Of a stretch of DNA of 5,126 nt, positions 1 through 5,126 are shown piece by piece. A program made the translations under genes and the position numbers. The DNA lies in NCBI GenBank assembly GCA_016866675.1, contig VGLO01000045.1, forward strand, positions 1-5,126, in the 5' to 3' direction. The notes beneath the pieces are model-generated. The model was not told the DNA's origin, did no database searches, and was given only the letters and a program-made list of their open reading frames with translations. Positions within the stretch are counted from its first letter, which is position 1; each line of letters starts with the position of its first letter. This DNA is from Candidatus Staskawiczbacteria bacterium (lineage in GTDB: Bacteria; Patescibacteriota; Minisyncoccia; Minisyncoccales; Staskawiczbacteraceae).

Positions 1-107
1 TCAAGGACTTTCCCGAGGAAGGTAGGCCTCGCGAGAGATTTGTTAAACTCGGGCCTCATTCTTTGAGTGATGCTGAATTATTGGCGATAATTTTACGGAC
101 ATTCTAA
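1..107 (+). pseudogene. radC: RadC family N-terminal fragment, truncated
   Basis: The frame beginning at base 3 reads KDFPEEGRPRERFVKLGPHS and then LSDAELLAIILRTF before a TAA at 105-107. This matches the conserved start of RadC (UPF0758 family), whose N-terminal helical part carries a PRE(R/K)-x(3-4)-G-x-x-x-LSDAELLAI-LRTG signature. Family members normally continue for roughly 190 more residues through a helix-hairpin-helix region to a JAB/MPN-type metal-binding domain. Here the similarity ends at ILRT, where a glycine is expected, and a stop follows one codon later, so the catalytic-like domain is absent. The true start codon lies just before the window. The fragment is about 46% GC, clearly higher than the neighbouring genes. 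It faces the restriction operon tail to tail. The simplest reading is a gene cut by insertion, deletion or recombination; a sequencing or assembly join cannot be excluded. RadC's cellular role remains uncertain despite its historical DNA-repair name. Confidence 0.85.
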
Positions 108-111
108 GAAT
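101..111. repeat. 11-base palindrome at the radC break point
   Basis: ATTCTAAGAAT is a perfect inverted repeat of two 5-base arms (ATTCT / AGAAT) around a central A. It begins exactly where RadC similarity stops, and it contains the TAA that ends the fragment. It could be a recombination or integration footprint, part of the terminator region for the convergent genes, or chance in AT-rich DNA. Confidence 0.4.
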
Positions 112-114
112 AAG

Positions 115-140
115 TTCAACTTTGATGGGGAAAGTTTGAA
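115..140 (-). terminator. Hairpin just downstream of res
   Basis: The arms TTCAACTTT (115-123) and AAAGTTTGAA (131-140) are complementary over nine base pairs with one bulged base, around a seven-base loop (124-130). The structure begins three bases after the res stop codon. On the minus strand it is followed by a moderately T-rich stretch (CTTATTCTTAG), not a clean T run. It may help to end transcription of the mod-res operon; archaeal termination depends mainly on T-rich tracts, so this is tentative. Confidence 0.35.
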
Positions 141-142
141 GG

Positions 143-2521
143 TCATTTTAGTTTGTTTTGCTTTCCGAATAGAATTTCTAAATATTCAAAATCTTTGCCA
201 GAATCATCGTAGACATAATTATCATTTCTGTTAATCTTCCATATATTACTAAATTCAACAATGATTCCCCCATCGTAATTATTTTTTTGCTCTTTCTTTT
301 CTTTAAGCCATATCTGTAGAGCTTTGGCTTTATTTTTGGTTTCATCAGACTTAGCAGTATCTCCTTTTTTTGTGTCCATTATTAAAACTTTTCCGCTCTT
401 AAGCAAAACAATCCAATCTGGATAAAATAATCTTTCTCTACCCTTAGACCAGTCAAAATATGGGATTGCGAAATATTCACTGCCTTCATCTCCGTTTTTA
501 TGCCACCATTCTATTTCTTCTTTTGATTCTAAATATTTTCTAAACCTTGCTTCGTTTTCTTTTCCAGAGTATTCTTTCTGCAAATAGAAAGGTTCCATGG
601 CACACTTGGATACATCTTTCTTAATAATCTCGTAATCTTCAGTATACTGAAGCTCGTCCTGAGGCAATTTTAAATTTATGTAAGTTTTAGTACGAGATGC
701 CTTATGCTGCACTTCTCTTTCTCTAACTGATCTGTATTTTTCTAAAGCTTCGCCGATTATCTTTCTGAGTGTACTATTTTCGCTTTCAATGAGATTTTTA
801 ACAATTAATATATAGCAGAGATCTCTTTTTTCATTAATTAACTTAGATATCCAAACATTAAGGGAGGATTTCAGCTTACCCCAAGACCTCTCCGGCCCAA
901 ATCGCCTATTCTCTTCCTCTTGTTTGGCTAATATATCAAAACAGATCAGGTTGTACATTCTTTGAAGATCATTTTTAGAGGTTTCTTTTGTTAAATCAAC
1001 GCCTTTACGAATGATTTCTTTAACAAAATTGTCGAAATCTTCAATTTCTACATCTGCAATTAGCTTATTTTCAATATGTAGATTTTCTAAATCCAAGCCG
1101 TGCTCTTTTAACTTTTCTTTAATTTTTTGTTTTGAGTCGTTTTCTTTTATGCCTAAAAAGTTATTAGCGGTTTTCTCAAATATCCCTTGAAAACTGTCTC
1201 CTAGATCATTATAGTCTGCTCTGCTCATAAAAGTAGACTCTAAAAATATTGCCTTCTTCCCTTCTTTTCTAAAACTAGAAAAAATAAATGGCTTATTTTT
1301 TAACGATTGCTTACTGTCTGGTAAGACAATAACATTCCTGTCGTAGTTAGTATATAGGTATCCTTTGTTTAGTTCCGGATTTGGGTAATATTTAGCTTCT
1401 GGCATTCTGAGTATTCTTCCTACTGTTTGCGTATGGAACACAGGATTTTTTATTTCTCTAAACATAATTAATATCGATGCTCTTGGACAATCCCACCCGG
1501 TAGCCGCTGCTTGTTTGAACACAAGAAAATTAACTTCCGAATCGTTTTTTTCAATTTCTTCTAAGTTTTCTTTTTTATCAGAAAGCCATACTGCAACTTC
1601 GTGGTCTCTAACACCTTTCTCCCTCAAGTATTCTCTTACTATCTCCTCTTTTGATTTATCTAACGTACCTTTTGTGGCCCAATCATCGTTTGGCAATTGA
1701 ATTAATACCAAAGGATTAATTTTCTTGTTGAGGTGGTTATATAGTTTTATAAGATCTTTCCTTTTTTCATATGCTAAATTAAGTAATAGAATGTCTTGAT
1801 CTATTTCATTTTTAGCATGTTTTTCTAAATCTTCTTTTGTCTGAGTAATTATTTTCTCTTTTATTAGTTCGGCTTCTATAACTTCTTCTCTGTCAACATT
1901 GATAAACGCTTTTTCTTTGTATTCTAATTCTAAAGCATTTGGGATCTTTTTAGGTGTTGCGGTTATCTTTAAAATTATTCTCGGGTCAATTAAGTCTATT
2001 AATTCTTCTGCGAGATCGGTGTCTGTATCTCTATGTGCTTCATCTACGATTAAAATTAAATCTCTTTCAGATTTTTGAGTATTAATTATCAAATCATCAA
2101 ATAATCCTTCATTCGTTTTTTCTGTAGGATTTCTAAGAACTCTTCCTTCTTTTGAAGATGATTTAACTTTTTGCCAATTAATAAAGAAAACATTATTCTT
2201 CTCGAGTTTCATGTCAGTAATTAATTCAGTGTAATCAAATAAATTTAGTTCACTTGCTCCGCCGTAATAATCAAAGAGTTTTTTCTTACTTTGTAAATAT
2301 GATTCCTCATTAAATGAAAACCAAACAAATGCTTTATCAACGTCAAATTGTGGATCTCCAGTTAAATCCTTTAAGAATTGGGCAATCATTACAGTCTTGC
2401 CAGAACCAGTAGGAGATTTGAAAATTAGTTCTCTTCTTTTTTTTCCAGTTTTCCAAAGATCTAAAAATTGTTTTCTTAAATTGGTTATTGCTTTCTCCTG
2501 GAAAGGTTTTAATTTAATCAT
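143..2521 (-). CDS. res: Type III restriction enzyme Res subunit (helicase-endonuclease)
   Basis: This is the restriction subunit of a type III restriction-modification system. It works in the cytoplasm with Mod to hydrolyse ATP and cleave foreign DNA lacking the methyl mark. The 792-aa protein has the superfamily 2 helicase motifs in order: an N-terminal Q-motif-like KPFQ (5-8), Walker A SPTGSGKT (36-43), DEAH (160-163), TATP (187-190), TGWDCPRA (341-348, motif V region) and QTVGRILRMP (365-374, motif VI with arginine finger candidates). A mostly helical charged middle leads to a C-terminal PD-(D/E)xK nuclease: YPDW (D702), then the strand ending in DTK (D716, K718), with aspartate where glutamate is common. 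It is shorter than EcoP15I-type Res (about 970 aa). Its ATG overlaps the mod stop as ATGA, implying translational coupling, and AAGAGGT (2531-2537) lies upstream as a ribosome binding site. All key motifs are intact. A related helicase-nuclease of another defence family is possible, but the adjacent mod makes type III by far the best call. Confidence 0.93.
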   Translation of the reverse strand: MIKLKPFQEKAITNLRKQFLDLWKTGKKRRELIFKSPTGSGKTVMIAQFLKDLTGDPQFDVDKAFVWFSFNEESYLQSKKKLFDYYGGASELNLFDYTELITDMKLEKNNVFFINWQKVKSSSKEGRVLRNPTEKTNEGLFDDLIINTQKSERDLILIVDEAHRDTDTDLAEELIDLIDPRIILKITATPKKIPNALELEYKEKAFINVDREEVIEAELIKEKIITQTKEDLEKHAKNEIDQDILLLNLAYEKRKDLIKLYNHLNKKINPLVLIQLPNDDWATKGTLDKSKEEIVREYLREKGVRDHEVAVWLSDKKENLEEIEKNDSEVNFLVFKQAAATGWDCPRASILIMFREIKNPVFHTQTVGRILRMPEAKYYPNPELNKGYLYTNYDRNVIVLPDSKQSLKNKPFIFSSFRKEGKKAIFLESTFMSRADYNDLGDSFQGIFEKTANNFLGIKENDSKQKIKEKLKEHGLDLENLHIENKLIADVEIEDFDNFVKEIIRKGVDLTKETSKNDLQRMYNLICFDILAKQEEENRRFGPERSWGKLKSSLNVWISKLINEKRDLCYILIVKNLIESENSTLRKIIGEALEKYRSVREREVQHKASRTKTYINLKLPQDELQYTEDYEIIKKDVSKCAMEPFYLQKEYSGKENEARFRKYLESKEEIEWWHKNGDEGSEYFAIPYFDWSKGRERLFYPDWIVLLKSGKVLIMDTKKGDTAKSDETKNKAKALQIWLKEKKEQKNNYDGGIIVEFSNIWKINRNDNYVYDDSGKDFEYLEILFGKQNKLK

Positions 2522-4221
2522 AGTTTTGCAACCTCTTTGTAGACTTCAATCAAAGGTTCTGGAATATCTTTAACTGTGATGTTTTCGTATTCGGTAAATT
2601 CATTGGCATATTCATTTTTGCCCCAACTGAATATATACAAAACAACTTCTTTATCAAAATTTCCTAACTTTTCTACTAAACTTTGTAATTTTGATTTATC
2701 TTCTTGAAAGTAGATAGCTATAAGTTTCTGCTTACTTTCAAAAATCTGCCACCAGTCATTTTTTTCTTTTTCCTCAAGAGTATCCTCGCGAATTGCGATC
2801 ATCTCACCGGCTTTATATGTTAAATTAATTTTGTCCTCGTCTGGTGCTTCATCTAAATTTTCTGTTTCAACAAAATCTGTTTTGTAATAACTTAAATTAC
2901 TTTTTAAACCTTCGATTTTTTCTCCCTTCAAATTTTTGTAACCTTCTATTACTTTTTTTACCCTTGGATAGCATATTTCTTCGCAAATTTTATTTTCATT
3001 ATTGGTACAAATAATAAATCTTCTCTTACCTTCGTCCCTCTCATTCAACTCTAAAACAGCATGCGCGGTTGTCCCACTACCTGCAAAAAAATCTAAAACA
3101 GTAATTTCCTTATTACAATTCATAGAAGTTATACAATCTATAACTGCATAAAGTGATTTGGGATACTCAAATGGCGATTCGCCAAATAAATCTTTCAATA
3201 TACGAATACCATGTTCTCTAGAAGAATATTTTGGATCTATCCATAAACTTTTTGGAGACTCTCCTAACTCAAAATTCGGTCTGAATTTAAAAAAAATTTG
3301 ATATCCCTTTTTTATCTTTTCAGCCCATATCTCTCCTTTTCTATATAACTCTTCTATCTTTTCTTTTTCTCTATCCCAGGTCAATTGATGACCTGAATCA
3401 TTTACTGGAAGAATTTCAATAAGTTGAGGTTTATTTGTAATAGATATTTGTAAACTTTTGGGATTTACAAATATTGGAAAATATCTTTTAGGTCTCTCTT
3501 CTTTTTTTCTCCCTCTTCTTAAATTTCTTTTTTCATACCATTTTCCATTTTCATCTTGTTTATAATTATGAGTTTTATTATCTGGAGAAACATAGAATGG
3601 ACTAATTCCCTTAATATTTTTATTTTTTGAATAAAAAATAGCATATTCATGTTGCAACGAAATTTCTGATTTTCTTGTTCGGCCGCTGGGATTGTTTCTA
3701 ATACAAATCGTACCTAAATAATTATACTCGCCAAATATTTCATCACATAAAAGCTTTAGCTGAGCCTGTTCATTTTCATCAATTGTTAAACAGATTATTC
3801 CATCGTTTTTTAGTAGATTTTTTGACAATTTAAGTCTTTTTTCCATAAACGATAACCATTTGCTATGTCTAAATGCATCTTCACCATCTACGTAATCATT
3901 ATTATATTTCCAAGTTTTTGCTCCGGTATTATATGGCGGGTCTATATAAATTACATCAATCTTTTCCTTATGAGTGTAATTTAAAACAGTTAATGCATGA
4001 TAATTATCCCCTTCAATCAGAATATTTACTGGCCCGTCTTTGTTTTTCTCAATTTTCCTATTTATGTCTTCCTTTAGAATTGGTATCTTTTTCTTGCATT
4101 CTGTTACTACTTTTTCTGGTTTATCTTCCCAAACTATACCATATTTTTTTCTCTTTTTGAGTTTCTTTACTTCGTCTATTAAATCCTGTTTAGACCATTC
4201 TGAAAAGTTTTCTCTTGACAT
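2518..4221 (-). CDS. mod: Type III DNA adenine methyltransferase Mod subunit
   Basis: Mod transfers a methyl group from S-adenosylmethionine to the N6 of adenine in the recognition site and gives the Mod-Res complex its sequence specificity. The 567-aa protein has the beta-class order of amino-methyltransferase motifs: catalytic DPPYNTG (94-100) first and the cofactor-binding DFFAGSGTTAHA (377-388) after it. The segment between them (about 170-335) is the target recognition region, so the site cannot be predicted from sequence alone. Residues 40-90, including LIEGDNYHAL just before the catalytic motif, and the C-terminal part (LSYYKTDFVE near 455-465, then a roughly 100-residue end domain) are typical of type III Mod proteins. 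The N-terminus is lysine-rich and probably helical. It is somewhat shorter than EcoP15I Mod (about 640 aa). It is the first gene of the mod-res pair and overlaps res by four bases. The start at 4221 is supported by GAGGAG 11 bases upstream and a TATA-like element at 4239-4250. No motif is damaged. Confidence 0.95.
   Translation of the reverse strand: MSRENFSEWSKQDLIDEVKKLKKRKKYGIVWEDKPEKVVTECKKKIPILKEDINRKIEKNKDGPVNILIEGDNYHALTVLNYTHKEKIDVIYIDPPYNTGAKTWKYNNDYVDGEDAFRHSKWLSFMEKRLKLSKNLLKNDGIICLTIDENEQAQLKLLCDEIFGEYNYLGTICIRNNPSGRTRKSEISLQHEYAIFYSKNKNIKGISPFYVSPDNKTHNYKQDENGKWYEKRNLRRGRKKEERPKRYFPIFVNPKSLQISITNKPQLIEILPVNDSGHQLTWDREKEKIEELYRKGEIWAEKIKKGYQIFFKFRPNFELGESPKSLWIDPKYSSREHGIRILKDLFGESPFEYPKSLYAVIDCITSMNCNKEITVLDFFAGSGTTAHAVLELNERDEGKRRFIICTNNENKICEEICYPRVKKVIEGYKNLKGEKIEGLKSNLSYYKTDFVETENLDEAPDEDKINLTYKAGEMIAIREDTLEEKEKNDWWQIFESKQKLIAIYFQEDKSKLQSLVEKLGNFDKEVVLYIFSWGKNEYANEFTEYENITVKDIPEPLIEVYKEVAKL
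2531..2537 (-). promoter_or_regulatory. Ribosome binding site of res
   Basis: AAGAGGT on the minus strand lies inside the end of mod, with its GAGG core 10 bases before the res ATG at 2521. Together with the ATGA overlap it supports this start and coupled translation. The spacing is similar to the 11 bases seen for the two other Shine-Dalgarno-like sites in the window. Confidence 0.55.
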
Positions 4222-4232
4222 GCAATCTCAAT

Positions 4233-4238
4233 CTCCTC
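4233..4238 (-). promoter_or_regulatory. Shine-Dalgarno-like site of mod
   Basis: GAGGAG on the minus strand sits 11 bases before the mod ATG. The same GGAG-to-ATG distance occurs before the zinc-ribbon gene. It lies between the TATA-like box and the start codon, so an archaeal transcript starting about 25 bases from the TATA box would not contain it. It would be used only on transcripts from further upstream, or if the promoter is bacterial. Confidence 0.5.
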
Positions 4239-4250
4239 TTTATATATAAA
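4239..4250 (-). promoter_or_regulatory. TATA-box-like promoter of the mod-res operon
   Basis: TTTATATATAAA is a perfect 12-base palindrome matching the archaeal TATA-box pattern. Its centre is about 24 bases before the mod ATG, placing the predicted transcription start at or near the start codon. In a bacterium the same bases could act as a -10 element, but no good -35 element is seen at the right distance. The 74-base gap after the zinc-ribbon gene supports a separate promoter for mod-res. Confidence 0.55.
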
Positions 4251-4295
4251 CTTACTTTTTGTTAAACTAGTCTCTCCAGTTAATCTAAATTTAAC

Positions 4296-4433
4296 TTATT
4301 TACTGCCTAAATCTCCTACGGTCATCTCTCCAGCTCTACTTTCTGCCCTGCAAAAACTACATTCTCCATCCCTGTCAAGATTATCTTCAGGCACAGATTT
4401 ACCACAATTCATACAATTAACTCTTTTTTCCAT
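4296..4433 (-). CDS. 45-aa double-CxxC zinc-ribbon microprotein
   Basis: This short gene reads MEKRVNCMNCGKSVPEDNLD and continues through DGECSFCRAE to end in GDLGSK. Four cysteines form two CxxC knuckles (C7/C10 and C25/C28) separated by 14 residues, the classic spacing for one structural zinc ion in a zinc ribbon. The first knuckle is followed by GK, as is common in ribbons. There is no other domain, and the last 15 residues are polar and probably flexible. The ATG at 4433 lies 17 bases after the stop of the inhibitor-like gene, with AAGGAG (4445-4450) between them, so the two genes are probably co-transcribed. Similar stand-alone ribbons are frequent in archaea and often have no known function; nucleic-acid or protein binding is possible but unproven. 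The cysteine pattern makes chance unlikely despite the small size. A nearer ATG at 4441 opens only a ten-codon frame and is rejected. Confidence 0.75.
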   Translation of the reverse strand: MEKRVNCMNCGKSVPEDNLDRDGECSFCRAESRAGEMTVGDLGSK

Positions 4434-4444
4434 AAATCCATTTT

Positions 4445-4450
4445 CTCCTT
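4445..4450 (-). promoter_or_regulatory. Ribosome binding site of the zinc-ribbon gene
   Basis: AAGGAG on the minus strand lies in the 17-base gap after the inhibitor-like gene. Its GGAG core is 11 bases before the ATG at 4433. It is too close (3 bases) to the ATG at 4441 to serve that codon, which decides the start. Confidence 0.6.
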
Positions 4451-4933
4451 TTATATTCCCCCACGTGCTGTTGATTTTGGCTCGGCTGAAACAACTTGAA
4501 TTTCATTTTCTAGAATTCTTTTAGCATACTCTTTTTCTTCCCCATTAGGCACTTTTACTGTTGCGATTTTAACTAATTCTACCCAATCACTTACAGTTAT
4601 ACAACTTCCTTGTCTTGGAGGTTGACCTGGGTCTATAATTTCTGAACAGCTTTCTCTTTGCTCTATTTTTAGCCCATATTTGTTAAGAATTTTTTCTGCT
4701 TGTTCTTTAGTAGTCTTTTCTGTAAAAGAAAAAACAATATATCCTTTCTGAATATTGGGATTATCAAATGCAGTTAAAATATTGTTGATAGCTTCAGATC
4801 TCTCTGATGAGACTTGATATTCTTGAGAACCTGATTCACTCTTTTCAGTAGAATAATTAATTGACCCAAGTGCTATTAATATAGCTCCTATAAAAAGGAT
4901 TGTAATCAAACCTATTTTTAGAATTTTATTCAT
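4451..4933 (-). CDS. Membrane-anchored subtilase-propeptide/I9-inhibitor-like protein
   Basis: The 160-aa protein begins with a short basic end and a hydrophobic helix (about 4-24), either a signal anchor or a signal peptide, with no lipobox cysteine. A polar serine/glutamate-rich linker follows (about 26-47). Residues 63-153 look like a propeptide of subtilisin-type proteases: a strand KGYIVFSF (63-70), a helix with EQAEKILNKYG (77-87), then ATVKVPNGEEKEYAKRILEN (124-143) and the closing VVSAEP (147-152). The V-x-VP-x-G and final V-x-AEP pattern is typical of fervidolysin-type and I9 prodomains, which chaperone or inhibit subtilases. No protease domain is attached, so it may be a stand-alone inhibitor or chaperone facing outside the cell. 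Two cysteines (C96, C111) in an inserted loop could form a disulfide. A TATA-like element about 26 bases upstream supports the ATG at 4933 and a nearly leaderless transcript. The family assignment is by pattern only and tentative; the membrane segment is clear. Confidence 0.7.
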   Translation of the reverse strand: MNKILKIGLITILFIGAILIALGSINYSTEKSESGSQEYQVSSERSEAINNILTAFDNPNIQKGYIVFSFTEKTTKEQAEKILNKYGLKIEQRESCSEIIDPGQPPRQGSCITVSDWVELVKIATVKVPNGEEKEYAKRILENEIQVVSAEPKSTARGGI

Positions 4934-4954
4934 TTAAACTATTATTTTTGAATA

Positions 4955-4964
4955 TTTATATATT
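4955..4964 (-). promoter_or_regulatory. TATA-box-like promoter of the inhibitor/zinc-ribbon genes
   Basis: AATATATAAA on the minus strand is centred about 26 bases before the ATG at 4933. No Shine-Dalgarno site precedes that ATG, which fits a leaderless archaeal transcript. The surrounding DNA is very AT-rich, so the exact element is uncertain. Confidence 0.5.
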
Positions 4965-5037
4965 TATTTAACAAAAATATTCTTATCTTTGTTAAAGAAC
5001 GCATTATTGAGGAACTAGAAAAAATGATTTAGCTTAG

Positions 5038-5046
5038 TTTTATTAA
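5038..5046 (+). promoter_or_regulatory. TATA-like element of the divergent plus-strand gene
   Basis: TTTTATTAA is centred about 26 bases before the ATG at 5068, the same geometry as the two minus-strand promoters. It is a weaker match to the TATA consensus, and no clear Shine-Dalgarno site lies before 5068. Confidence 0.35.
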
Positions 5047-5067
5047 TTGATTATTCTTACCTTAATC

Positions 5068-5126
5068 ATGGTTGAGATGGCGACAATTATTGTTATTATT
5101 CTTTCTTTACTGATTGGATACTTAAT
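5068..5126 (+). CDS. N-terminus of a membrane protein, cut by the window end
   Basis: The open frame begins MVEMATIIVIILSLLIGYL and runs off the window. A strongly hydrophobic stretch from residue 5 onward is a membrane anchor or signal segment ending in IGYL. This pattern occurs at the start of several single-pass proteins, including RNase Y-like ones, but 19 residues are too few to name a family. A second in-frame ATG at 5077 could be the real start. The gene is divergent from the inhibitor-like gene across a 134-base region, and a TATA-like element lies about 26 bases upstream of the first ATG. Confidence 0.5.
   Translation, partial: MVEMATIIVIILSLLIGYL

Noticed and set aside
108..156. 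Possible continuation of radC in another frame (FNFDGESLK resembling the FGSLKGL region of RadC)
   Set aside because: The resemblance is only a few residues, needs both a deletion and a frame change, and is explained as well by the hairpin and the end of res.
1515..1700. Plus-strand 61-codon open frame inside res
   Set aside because: It lies antisense to conserved helicase motifs of res, has serine/phenylalanine-rich shadow composition, and matches no known domain.
3873..4249. Two plus-strand open frames (95 and 69 codons) antisense to mod
   Set aside because: They oppose the conserved DPPY region and N-terminus of mod; their leucine/phenylalanine-rich translations are what lysine-rich AT-rich coding DNA gives on the other strand.
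4258..4269. TTTGTTAAACT shared with the radC fragment (39-49) as a possible flanking direct repeat
   Set aside because: It is an 11-base AT-rich match lying well inside radC at one end and between two genes at the other; it does not bracket a sensible insertion and may be chance.
4268..4292. Imperfect inverted repeat (TTAACT / AGTTTAA) between the zinc-ribbon gene and mod
   Set aside because: The arms are short, AT-rich and mismatched, with no T run after them, so a terminator or operator call is not justified.
4952..5034. Plus-strand frame ending in VKERIIEELEKMI before a TAG
   Set aside because: The end looks protein-like, but there is no ATG, GTG or TTG in a usable position, a stop lies just upstream at 4949, and it overlaps the promoter of the divergent gene. 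It might be a remnant but cannot be supported as a gene.

Overview
This AT-rich window most likely comes from an archaeon, plausibly a small-genome DPANN lineage; a CPR-type bacterium is the main alternative. The archaeal reading rests on TATA-box-like elements centred about 23 to 27 bases upstream of three start codons (4221, 4933 and 5068). That is the archaeal promoter geometry for transcripts with little or no leader. A tiny double-CxxC zinc-ribbon gene also fits. No rRNA, tRNA, CRISPR array or transposase gene is visible, and no gene-free stretch exceeds 300 bases.

Layout: positions 1-107 (+) hold the N-terminal piece of a RadC-family protein that stops abruptly after the conserved ILRT segment. 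A short junction (about 101-142) follows, with a palindrome and a hairpin. Facing it on the minus strand is a complete, compact two-gene type III restriction-modification system. It is transcribed from 4221 down to 143: mod (DNA adenine methyltransferase, 567 aa), then res (helicase-nuclease, 792 aa), joined by a 4-base ATGA stop/start overlap. Upstream on the same strand are a 45-aa zinc-ribbon microprotein (4296-4433) and a 160-aa membrane-anchored protein (4451-4933) whose second half resembles a subtilase propeptide / I9-type inhibitor domain. A 134-base divergent promoter region separates this from the start of a plus-strand gene (5068 to the window end) encoding an N-terminal membrane helix.

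Function: Mod should methylate adenine in a short asymmetric site and supply target recognition to the Mod-Res complex. Res should couple ATP hydrolysis to cleavage by its C-terminal PD-D-x-K nuclease. The restriction genes end directly against a truncated radC fragment that is clearly more GC-rich (46% over 100 bases, against about 28-32% in samples of the other genes). This suggests that the system arrived by insertion or recombination that removed or separated the rest of radC. The inhibitor-like and zinc-ribbon genes look like a separate small operon with no demonstrated link to restriction. I see no clearly unprecedented system; the broken radC junction and the small inhibitor/zinc-ribbon pair are the parts most worth a second look.
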